The position numbers and the translations under genes were made by a program. The notes below the pieces were generated by a model. That model did no database searches. It saw only the letters and a list, made by a program, of their open reading frames with translations, and was not told where the DNA came from. 64,000 bases of DNA from Haematococcus lacustris (Eukaryota; Chlorophyta; Chlorophyceae; Chlamydomonadales; Haematococcaceae), in NCBI GenBank assembly GCA_030144725.1, contig JASKMD010000003.1, positions 15,702,582 through 15,766,581 of the forward strand. Direction: 5' to 3'. Below are positions 42,301 to 53,200 of this stretch, piece by piece (within the stretch, counting starts at the first letter, position 1; each line of letters opens with the position of its first letter).

Positions 42301-45300
42301 ATGTAGGCACACATATGCGGTGCACACATGCTACTGTGCTACAGGCTGCTGGGCTTGGGCCTTGGGGGCTCACTCTCGCAGCTTCTTGAAGCCCAGTGCT
42401 GGGTACTCCCTGCCCTGGGCAGGAAGCCTTCCTCGGTGTTGCCACCTGCACAGCTCCAGTGGGCGCCACCTGCTCTCCCCTGCCCGCTGGAGGTTGAGGG
42501 CTGCGTTGCAGTCCCTGTCCACCCATTTGCCAAGGTCCCCAGGGGTGGCCTGGGCCAGCCAAGGGCACCACATGAGGCCCCGCACTGGCGCCTCAAACCG
42601 CTTGCTCCAGGCTGACCGCAACAAGCGGTCCTGCACCTGTCCCGGCTTGGGCTTCCAGCCTTTAGGCCTGGTGGGCTTGCTGCGGTCCAGCTCCTCCTCA
42701 CAGGGCTGGGGGCTGTTCAGGATTGAGCTGACCCTGCTGGTGCGGAACTCATCCACAGTCACCACCTTGCCTGGCACCCTGTCGGTTGGATTGCCGCTGT
42801 TGAGCCTCTCCACCACCTTGCGGCAGGCCTGCAGCACGGCCTTGGCCCCCCACCCACCCCGCGTGCCAATGGCTGCGTTGCCAAAGAACACCACCAGCTG
42901 CTTGCGGGTCCCCCACTCCTGCTGGGACACGCTGGCTGCCTCCTCCTCCAGCTGCATGGCACACAAGGCACACACAATGCGCATGACATCCTTGGCAGAA
43001 CTGTGGACATGGGCACCTAGCAGGTCACATGTGGGGGCGGTCATCAGCCCTTGGCCTTGTACCTCCCCCCCAACCCTTGGCACTCCCACCTTCATGAAGT
43101 AGCGCTCCAGGACCGTCTCCTGCGCGCCATGCAGCCTCATCCTTTCAGCCAGGGTGACGGCCACATGCCTCTGGATGGCCACCTGGGAGGTGCCTGCTGG
43201 GGTGGCTGCTGCCAGGTGCTGCAGCTCCAGCTTGATGTTGTCATTCCACCGCTGAGTGTTGCGGCGAGCCTGGATCAGGCCGCTGTCATGCTGCACCTGG
43301 CTCCTGGTCAGCTTGCTACTGTAGAAGCCTTGCAGGCGGCCATCTGCATGCCACATCCCTGAAGCTGCGCTGACTGCCTGGATGGCCCCAGGGTCCAGCC
43401 CCCTCGAGCTGGCCTCCCCCTTCAGCCTAGCCTTACGCGCCCTCCCTTGTGGCGGTACGGGGCCTACCCAGCCCACTGTGTCAGGCTTGTCCTTGGGCTT
43501 TGGCTTGGGGACCTTGGGTTTGGGCTGTTTGGGCTCTTCCGCACCCTTGCGCTTCTTGCCCTTCATCGCGCTCTGTAGTAGATGGTACTTCGCGACTTAC
43601 ATTGGCAACTGTCACTCCCGCGACTTACATTGGCAACAGTTACATTGGCAACATCGACAACTTTACACTCACTCAACGCCGACAGCTAATACCAGCATGG
43701 GCCCCAGCATGGGCCCCAGGTGCAGTGTATCATACTTGTCCATAATATGGTATCAAGCAATCCCAGTTGTGTAGTGTCAGCTGCTGATCCTTCGCCCTGC
43801 CTTCCTTTGTTGTGTTGTCTCTCTGCTCGCAGCAAAACAGGCAGAGCGGCAGAGCAGCCCCTCATCCCTCACTAGGCACAGCTTTGGCACAGCCAGCCAA
43901 TGGGTGGGATCCCTGACTGCAGCAGCTGCAGCGGCTGTGGGCGAGGTGGGCGTAAGCAAAGCCGACCGAGCCATGCTACACCAAGCAGCTGTGCAGCTAC
44001 AGCACCGTCAGCCAACTCACCAACAGGCTTTTCAACATGTTGCAGCGCATCAGAGCTACCTGTATGTGCCAGCCTCTCCCTCCCAGCCCCTCCATGTCCA
44101 GGCCCCCTCCCCTCAGCACCTCTCCCTCCATGCTTCCAAGGCTGCCTTCACCTCCATGGCTAGAGGGGTCAGTGGCCCTTCACCAGTGAGGCCCAGTGTT
44201 GCTTCCTCCATCAACCGCGGCAGCCCACCCCCTCCCCTTCCACGCTCAGGGGCTGGCACCTCCCCTCGCCGGGCTCTCGGCTCCCACCCCTCGCCCGCCA
44301 CTGACAGAACTGGAAGCCCTAATCTGCGCTATGGCCGTTTGCCTGCCAGCCTGTCTGCACACACCATGCTGGCCCCATTCTTTTCCGCTTCTGCCACCAC
44401 CGCCGCTGCCACTGGCAGCACTTCAGCGAACCTAGCCAGAGGCCGCAGCTCCACACCGCCCTCAAAGCTACAGAGCTACAACTCAACAAGTGCCACAGTG
44501 CACGTGGAAGCAACGCTGCCAGCCTCTATAAGGAGTGGCAGGCTGAGCCCCCACCCTTCCCTTCAACCACAGCCAGATTATTTCAGCCTAGCACAGGCCC
44601 ACAAGGGTGCCCCTGCCAGCCACACCACACACACCTTCGTGCCAGCGAGCCACACCCACATGGGTCCGGCCTCCCAGGCCAGGCTCTCTAGCCTGCCTAA
44701 CCCTCAAACGTCACTGCACCAGCAGGCCCTGTCAAACCACTGGTTGGACACCTCCCTCAACATTCGCGCCACTGCTAACACTGACGCCACCAGGTTCCCA
44801 GCAGCTCCTGCTTCAGCTGTGGAGCCCGCACCTCCATCCGGACTGCTGCGGCCCGAGCCCCCTGCCTTGCAGCTCCATGCCCATGCCATGCTGCACGCCC
44901 TCCCCCTGCTACCCGCAGCCACCCCTGCCTCTAACATCCTTCCCTTCTCACCAGCAGCTGTGCTAGCCGCCCCTCCAGACTCAGCTGTGTCTGTGCCTCC
45001 CCCTCATCATCATGCCGTCACCATGACGGGCCAACCAGGTGCCAAGCCCCTCCACGCTGAGCTGCTGCTGGCAGAGACCCGCACAACCCAGTTGAATGTG
45101 TCCAGCCCAGGCAAACCTGCACTGGCCAGCACTGTAGCCACCACCTCTCAGCTCTTTGGCTCTGCCCGCCCTGAGCTGCACTCGTCTGCCCTCCTTTCCC
45201 CTGGGCACCCCAGGCTGAGCAGGGCGCCCCAGGCGGGAGCAGAGCAGCCGCCCCTCCAGCTGCTGATGCACCAGCTACAGGGCAAGCAGGCCCAGCAGGC

Positions 45301-46390
45301 AGCAGCTGCCGTAGCTCTACTGCTGCAGCCAGGCAATGGCCTGCAGCAGCGCCTGGCCCAGGGGGTGACGCAGGAGGAGGCGCAGGAGCTGCGGGCGCTG
45401 CATGCCTTGGTGGCACAGCAAAAGGTGACTCACCTAGCAGTGTGATGCGCAGTGGACCACTATGCAGCATGGAAGGTGGCATGGCAGTGCATCAAGGCAC
45501 CAGTCTAAGCATATCATCAGCTGTTGCTTGAACATGGGCGGCCAGCAAAACAGTAGTGTGTTGATGTGAAGGAGCCGTTTGCATATGTCACTGATACTGG
45601 ACACGCCACTTCTCCCAGGCAACGCATCACAGCAGCCAGCTCAAGCCAGATGCCCCGGTGCATCATTGTTTTTCCTTCATGGTTGTGTGCTCAGGTGCTG
45701 GCCCCCCAGGAGCACATGGCGCTCTGGTCTCGTGTGGAGGCCCTGCTGGCTGCCAGCCTGCCACCCCCTCCCCTGGCATCCGCTCTCCCCCGGCCTCCTG
45801 TGCCTCTTGCATCCGTGGTACACTCCCAAAGCTGCCCCCGGAGACCTCTTGGCGGACGCTACCCCTCCGCCCAGACTGTGGCCCAGACTGAGGCGCGCCG
45901 ACCCGGAGCCTTGGCAGGCACCAGCAGAGCCTGCCCTTCACCTACCAAGCACTCTCTGACCATCACGTCACAGGCTGCCCAGGCACACAGCCAGCCACCT
46001 AGTGGCCTGGCCACCTGGCGCCCTGCACAGCAACCGCCAAGCAGCATGCCCCAGGGCCAGGCCAGCCTAGACAGAGCGGGGCATTACATGGAGCCAGGGC
46101 GCGGCAGTCCGGCCTCTCAGGCATCAGGCCAGCACAGCCGCCCCTCACCCCGCAGGGACCTGTTCAGGGACATCTCCCCCATGCGGCCAGACAGCCATGT
46201 GGCCCGTGAGGCCAGCACCTCTCTCTCACGATCAGAAAGCCCAGAGCTGCAGCTGACCATGGCCAGGGTGCACCGGGCGGTGGCTCCTAATGCCACCCTG
46301 GCATGGGCCATGGACAGGGAGTGGCAGGCGCTGCGGCAGAGGCAGGCGCTGCAGGCAGCTGCGGCAGGGTCTGTGCCCAGCACCATGTGA
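39363..46390 (+). CDS. Ser/Pro/Ala-rich protein of unknown function, interrupted by Fanzor copies
   Basis: Proposed exons: 39363-39369 (MA), 39570-40433, one or two exons in 40703-41151, then 43833-45424 and 45695-46390. Phases fit except within 40703-41151, which I could not resolve. The protein (about 1,200 residues) is low-complexity, with a short coiled-coil-like stretch (KRRRAQLQELSRMQAQMLTE), Arg-Ser-Pro patches (RRSPSPEG), and a Gln/Leu-rich helix (LLMHQLQGKQAQQAAAAVAL continuing to EEAQELRALHALVAQQKVLAPQEH). No enzymatic domain is visible; a scaffold or disordered regulator is possible. Intron 41152-43832 contains subfamily A copies 6 and 7. The 39570-40433, 43833-45424 and 45695-46390 exons are the best supported. 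Confidence 0.55.
41287..41851 (-). pseudogene. Fanzor-like relic, subfamily A copy 6
   Basis: An older, diverged copy with no 3' module. It keeps GGWGAKAVLQACRKVVE, VVTVDGFCTSMVSS (RuvC-II Glu changed to Gly), FEAPVRGLMWCPKLDQ, WVDRDCNAALNLQRAG, WRPLEMCRWQHQ and YPALGCKQLRD. It is catalytically broken at RuvC-II. Confidence 0.7.
42145..43683 (-). pseudogene. Fanzor-like nuclease, subfamily A copy 7 (all three RuvC motifs in one frame)
   Basis: The frame 43566-42370 encodes 398 residues: a lysine/proline-rich NLS-like start (MKGKKRKGAEEPKQPKPKVP), RuvC-I GLDPG (D58), a helical block (FYSSKLTRSQVQHDSG, RRNTQRW), VVFFGNAAIGTRGGWG (226-240), RuvC-II VDEFRTS (E273), a degenerate zinc-finger region, RuvC-III DRDCNAALN (D352), then WRPLELCRWQ. 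The usual N-terminal recognition part is missing: the NLS exon is joined straight to RuvC-I where other copies have a GTAGGT donor. The last ~15 residues are lost to a TGA where relatives have CGA. It is bounded by 14-bp repeats AGCTAATACCAGCA (42131-42144 and 43684-43697). The leader has GTTGCCAATGTAAGTCGCG twice. It sits antisense in an intron of the Ser/Pro-rich gene. It may be a dead or trans-mobilised copy. Confidence 0.82.
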
Positions 46391-47212
46391 CGATGCCAGT
46401 GATGACATGGTGGCTGGTATTTCACCGTTTGGTCTGTCACCGTGACGTCAATAATGCAGTGTCATTACATGGCCATCGCCCGTGATTGAGCTGAATGGCT
46501 TGCATTGTCACATCCCCGGTCACTCTGGATGGCTATAGTGCTCTATTGGCTGTGCATCGCTAAGATTGTTTCGTTGATGTGATGCCCCTAAAGTGCAGGG
46601 GCTTTCCTGCCCCATTACTCACCGCCTTGCTGCAAGCAGCCTGCAAAGAAACCTCAAAAAACACTGCACAGGCAAAGGTGCGCACAAGCTTAGCAGCATG
46701 GCTTATACTTTTCATGATCTAGATTCTTGGTCTAAATCATTCTTATAGGTCGAGGGTTTCTTTGGGAAGACTCGTGGCCGTGCAGGGAAACGCTGATGAT
46801 GGGATGATCAAGTCAATGCAGGTTGGGATGATGGTGTAGATGATGGCCTACAAACGTGTGAGCCAATAGGCTGCTTGACCACCCTCCCCCTCTAGGGTTA
46901 ACAGAGTAGGGCGTAATCTTCAGTTGTCTTGATCTGTCTGGATTAAACCCAGGCTTTGACAAACCACTGCAAACTACGGTGCAACGCTCCCATGCACAGT
47001 TTGTATGTGAACACGGGCAAGGACACATAAAGTAAGCCGGCACTCGGTGACAAGCATCGCGCACTTTGCAAGCCCAGCCGTTCATGCTGCGTGGATGTCC
47101 GCGTGTGCATGGTGTTCATCATGTACCTGACACTGCGTGTCACCTAAGCTTTGTGAGCAATCCCAGCGCCCAAGGGAGGCACACGTGACAAAATCTGCCT
47201 CGCGTCGCTCAA
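46391..47212. other. Convergent intergenic region
   Basis: The 3' flanks of the Ser/Pro-rich gene (plus) and SF3B3 (minus). No gene is recognised. Confidence 0.5.
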
Positions 47213-50200
47213 TTACAGGATCTTGTTGCGGATGTCCTCCAACTTTTTCAAAACCTCGCCAGGTGTGCGGGTCAACTCCTCCCCGATGCTGCGTTGCTTG
47301 GCGTTTGGCACCTGCGGCCAGCAAGGGCATGCGTCCTATGAGCGTCTGGTGTCGACCGCAGTACTGGCAAAGGTGTGTTTGTTGAGTAAGATGTCACTGG
47401 CAGCAGCGGACATCGAGGCGGGCAACAAGCCACGTCATCAGGGTATGTGATCAGGGTATGCAGAAGCAAGTGAAAATGGCAAGAAAAACAGGGCAGAGGT
47501 TGAGTCAGCACGGATGCCTACCAGAACCCAGGTTGAACCAGGTGGCCTGGAGAGTCAGACCCTGCTCTACTCACAGAGGGGTATTGAGAGCATAGGTCGC
47601 CATCCACACAGTCCTTGACGGGAATGTAGGCGGAGCGGAAGGCCATGTGGTCACGGCCAGCTAGAGGCGGGTGCTCTTGCCGCAAGTGCATCTCCAGGTG
47701 CGTGAAGAAGTCCGCGTCCTCCTTGCTGCTGAAGGGATACAGCACCCCTATGGCCCCCATCACTGTGCCATACACGATAACCTGTGGCAGCCGGGGTCAA
47801 GACCAGGGTCTGGGTCACACTCAAGTTTGGATTAGGGTTTATGTCAGGTTCGTTTTTTATTTTTCGAAATCTAGTGACTGTGTGACGGTTTTAAGTTAGG
47901 GTTGTATGCATCAGCACCAGCAGGGTCCATGCAACCCAGTGTGTCGGGCTCCAATGCAGTTTGAGCCAGGAAAGCGAGGAAAGCCGGTACCTACCAGACC
48001 ACATTCAAGCCAGCTGTCATGTCTTGGCGCTAGCTATATGGACTGTAAGAATGATGGCCTGGACTCTCCTTGGCATAGGGGCATAGTGGCATTGGTGGAG
48101 GTGCTCAGTGGCTGTGGTGCTACTGTACCGGTGCTGTGCATGCTAGGGGTGCATGCCACTGCCTGCAGTGCACACCATGTTGCCTCAGCTTCACTCTGCC
48201 CCTCGCCCCTGCCCCTTTCCCCTGTGTCCCGCACCTCCTGGCCTCCAGGCTGCAGGGCTGCACGCTGCATGGCGGTGATGGTGTCGCCGATGTGGAAGTT
48301 GGTGATGGCCTGCAGCTTGTGAGGGGCGCCGTTCAGCTTGCCTGTGGAAGCTGCTAGCTTGCCACCAGTGGGGTCCTCTTCCACCTGCAACTCAAGGCGT
48401 GGCATGGCATGGCGTGGCGTGGCGCGGTGTTGTGTTGTGCGGCGCAGCGCTCCCGCCTGAAAGGCCATAGTAGGGGTGCCGCAGGGGTGGGAGGAGGGTG
48501 GTGTGGTGTGGTGTGGTGTGGTGTGGTGTGGTGTGGTGTGGTGTGGTGTGGTGTGGTGTGGTGTGGTGTGGTGTGGTGTGGTGTGGTGTGGTGTGGTGTG
48601 GTGTGGTGTGGTGTGGTGTGGTGTGGTGTGGTGTGGGTAGGTCAGGCATCACAGCAGGTAAGGCTAGGGTTCTAACCCTTTCTTTACCATCAACCAGGTC
48701 CAACCCACGGCGAGGGCGCTGCCAGCATGCATAGGTGCAAGCTTTCCACCGCTGCAGCACATATCCCACGACTGTGGCTAGTGATGACAAGCTAGAGCAG
48801 CAGCAGCCCCTGCAGCCCCTGGGCAGCGCACCTGGGCTGAGATGTCAGCAGGCAGCCGCAGCACTGTCAGGTTGCCAAACTTGTCTCCCACGGCGAAGGT
48901 GTCAAAGTCCAGTGGCAGGATGCTGGTCACGAATCGTGGCATAGTGTCGTCAGCAAAAATGTAAAAAATGTTCTCTGCTTTCTTGTACTGCAAGCAGGCA
49001 ATGTGAAGGCAGCAGAGCAGCCTGGTATCGGCAGCCTTAGAAAAGCCAGAGCTGACCAGGGTAGCTGACATTGCTGTGACTTGCAGTGAAGGTCTGGCAG
49101 GGTGGGTGAGATAGGGGTTAAGCCTGAGGCAGCCCTCCAGCTGCCCTCACCTTCATCAAGTGCACCGATTCTTGCGAGTCCCCGACAATGATGCGGCTGC
49201 CCTGCACCTGCAGCGACATGATGTTCACTGGCAACCTGCAGGGCACAGTGCGCAGTGTGGGCTGAGCCAGGTGACATCAACAGCCGACACAAGCTGCAGA
49301 GGCAGCAGAGGCAGAGACAGCAGGGAAGGAGCCACCACCGTGCCCACACCATATCCTGCACTCCTGACTGCCAGTCTTGGTTCAGCATTGTCAGCCCTGA
49401 CCACCCACCCCACTCCCTCACCCACTTTTTGTACTCGCATTTGCGCAGCAGCTTCTTCTTGCCCAGCTCATACAGGCGCAGCACTGGGCCGCTGCTGGCC
49501 AACAGGCGCCCCTTGTAGCCTGCCACAGCCCCCACTGGGCCGCCCTCTGTCTGTGTCTTGTGCAGCAGCTCCAAGCGCCGCCCACTATCCAGCACCCGAT
49601 ACACGCGGATGTAGGCGGCTGCACAGGCAAGCGGTGGAGGGCGGGGTGGCCAGCACTAGGGTCAGGTGCTACCCCTGCAGTGTGATGAGGGCAGCGGTCT
49701 GGGTGCAGGCGGGCAGGCGTGCTGCAGAATGCCTGCCCCCTCCTATTGTTCTGCCCTCACTTCCACTTCCCTTTTCGTTTCATGTCCTTCCCCTCCCTTC
49801 CCTCCCTCCCCATCCTCGATGCGCTGGCACCTTCACAGTCTGTGGGTAGGTACCGCAGCCCCTGCGCTGTGCCCACTGCCAGGAAGGTTTCCTGCGGGCC
49901 CTTGGTCGAGGGACTGAGGGCTGCTAGGCCCATGCAGGTCACGCCCTCGTTGTTGTCCAGCTCGGTGACAAAGGCGGTGGACAGGGTAGCGGGGTCCACC
50001 ACCCGCAAGCAAGCTGCCCACTGCCCTGGGCTGCCCTTGGGAGGCCCGTACTGCTCCTCCAGGGCAGCTGCCTCTTCATCAAACTCAACACCCTACGACA
50101 GGGTTGCCAATGTTAGGGGTAGGTGGGTGGTCTGGCAGGAAAAGGGAACAATGCAGAGCATTGCGCAAGTGGGTGGGTGGGCGGGTGGGTGGTGGGTGGG

Positions 50201-53200
50201 TGGGTGGGTGGGTGGTGGGTGGGTGGGTGGTGGGTGGGTGGGTGGGTGGGTGGGTGGTGGGTGGGTGGGTGGGCGGGTGATGCGTACACAGCATGTCCAG
50301 GGCGGATGGGAGGGATAGGCTGAATCAGGGGTGCTGCTCACAGGCCCACCCCCTGAACAATCACCTTTAAGCACAAGTAACCATTTCTCCTGCACTTGTC
50401 ACCTCAACTTTGCTTTCCCTTTTTTCCTCCTTGATCACACTAAACCTGCCTTCTCACACCCAGTCATACATTTTTCAGCCTTGCTGCAACCCAATGCTGC
50501 ATGTTGAGTGCTACTAGCAGCAGCTCAGAGCCAAGCAAGCTATCGTCAGCAGTAGTGACGGGAGCAGCACCAGCAGCGCTGTCAGCAGCGGCTGAATCTT
50601 GCTCTGCTGTCAAGCCTGACCTGCAGCACGCCGTTCTCCCCAGACTGCAGCTGCTGCTTCAGGTCCTCACGCTCTGCCAAGGGGATGGCGCCGTAGTCGG
50701 CCTCTGCGACCATCAGCATGTTGTGCTGAGGGTGGATGACCAGGCGGCGTGGCGTGTAGCGCAACCGAGTGACCTGGGCAAGGAGCAGGCAGCGGCAGGT
50801 CAGGGGCCATGCTACACAGTGAGATGATCAGAGGCCTGCGGGCAGGGCAGGGATGACAGGATGAGGGAGACAGGTCAGAGTGCAATGGAGGTGGAGAGAG
50901 AGGTAGAGGTTGAGAGGTGAGGAGGACAGGTGGAGGGGTCGAGGGCAGCAGGAGGAGAAGAGGAGACCATGCTACCATGCAGCCATAGCCAATCTAGTTC
51001 ATAGCAGGACGCAGCTGTGGCAGACTCCAGGCGCCTCGCCTGTTGCAGCTGCCCCATGTCATCTCAGCTTGCGCCCCACAGCCTGGCACCTGAGTTTGCT
51101 TAGCCATGATGTTCCTACACCCCTGGCTGCCTGCAGCTAGCTGCCCTCACCTGCTGGTTGAAGGTCTCGCCAACATTCTCCACTGACAAGATGCGCAGGC
51201 TGCCCTTGGCCACCGCCACAAAGCCCTCAGGGCACTGGTCTGACGCAAAGCCTGCAGCACAAGAGCCCGGGCGGGGCACCGGCTGTGATAGGGAGCTGGC
51301 CAGGCATGGCAAGCGTCAGGCTGTCGGGAGCGTCAGGCTTCAGGCTGGGAGGGTGAGCATGGCCAGGCAGTCAAAGGGATGTAACAGGTTGGCAGTGAAG
51401 GCGGGCAGTGAGGGCATCATCAGGAGGACACGTCAGGGACGGGGATGAGCCCTGTTGCAAGCAGGCACTGCCTGGTAGCCCACCCCCTCCTCTGCCCAGT
51501 TCGCCCTATTGCATGGCCACATCAGGTTACTAGACAAAGCCAACAAGCACGCCACCCAGTATCACTGCCTGCCCAGCACAGCTACACACGCCCAGTGCCC
51601 GATACCATGCCGTCCTGGCCACAGCTACTGAACCTGTGCGTACCAGCATCACACCCCTCCCTGCCCTGCCCCCTGCCTCCAGCCTGCACTCACTGGCTGC
51701 GTAGTCCAATGCCTCGTAGGAGAGGGGGCTGATGGAGAAGCGGCCCTGGTCGCTGTAGCCCAGCCAGGGGCGGCTGGACAGCGCCAACATGGACAGCTTG
51801 CCACGCACCAGGGTGGCAAACAGGCGTGGTGGGCGTGTGCCAAGAAAGCGTGACCGGGGGTCCGTCAACTGACCACTCACTCGGTCCACCTGGAGGTGGT
51901 GGCAAGCACAGCAGCCCCAGGCAGATCCTGGCTGACACCTGCCCACACCCACAGCAGCAGCTGCAGCAGCGGTGAGGGTGGCTGGGCTACCAATCGTACA
52001 ACAGTCGTCCCGGCTACAACACATCATTTAAATGTTCTAGATATCTTGGAAGCAGGCAGCATACACACGTGGCCATGATGCACACCTCAGTCCTCAAGAG
52101 CACGCCATTGATGAGGGCGACCTGCAGGAACAGGGAGCTGTCAACCCCTGCATCACCCGCGCCTGCCTGGCCACCATACAGCAGCAGCACGCTCTCAGCT
52201 GCTGCGGGCAGCGCCTGCGAAGGAGCAGACAAATAAAACAGCCTTGCAATGTAACAGCACCTGTGTTAGACTCCCATTCCAGCTGCTGTATGGCTGCCAG
52301 CCTGATGCTACCTGTGTCTCATTTTCACTGCACTGTGATACACCTAGAATTGACCTGCTGCTAGGGCTTGCATGGCGCTTGCATGGCGCTTGCCTGTAGC
52401 GCCAGCCCCTTGAGGCCGTCCTCAGGGTCAAGGCCCAGGATGCGCACGGTGCTGTCATAACAGCCCACGGCCAGGTAGCGGCACCGTGCACGGCCTTCAG
52501 GTACTGGGGCCACATTGAGGCAGGCCACGTCATCTCCCATCTGCAAACAGCCCATCACTGGCCTGCCTTGGACGCAGGCACAACAAGCCCAGCAAGCGGG
52601 CAGTTGGCTTCCACAACACATTATGCAGCATGACACGATGCACTGCCAACTTGCAGGGCTGCATTGAGCGTCGTGATGCATAGGTCGGCAACATGTGTGA
52701 TGATTGCAACCAGCCCCAGCAGCCAGCCACCATAAACATGGCATGGGGGTCCATACTAGCACCATTTCATGTGCCTCCACATGTGCTACCGGCCCTACAC
52801 AGAGGGTGGCCAAAATCTGATAGGCCTGATTTGGCGGTTCTCCCGGTTCCGCGCTCGAACACGCGCGCTTCCTTCCATGCACCGTCCTTTGCGTGCGTAT
52901 TGGTGGTGTGGGGCAGCATGGGGCAGCGCGTCACGTTCCGACGGCTGAGATCTGGCCCCCGCCTGTCACGCACTTTTTGACCCTCCCGGCAACCAAGGTG
53001 CCGCTTGCACCGCTGCAGCACGGAACGCGTGCGAGTCAGCCCCTTCTAGACACCTCGGTAGGTGCCCGATGTGGCGCAGCCTTTGCGCCCCGTTTGCTCG
53101 TTCGCTCAGGCCGCGGCCTTGCGGCAACATTCGCGTTGGTTGGGTTGATCCTGTTGATCCATGGCCTCATGAGCCCAGATCCCACCGCACACTACCGACC

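Noticed and set aside
42145..43683. AGCTAATACCAGCA flanks as chance repeats
   Set aside because: Two other subfamily A copies show duplications of the same length, position and TGCTG start, so chance is unlikely.
48392..48790. Open frames rich in Thr-Pro-His or Val-Trp-Cys-Gly
   Set aside because: They are produced by the GGTGT microsatellite in SF3B3 intron 18.
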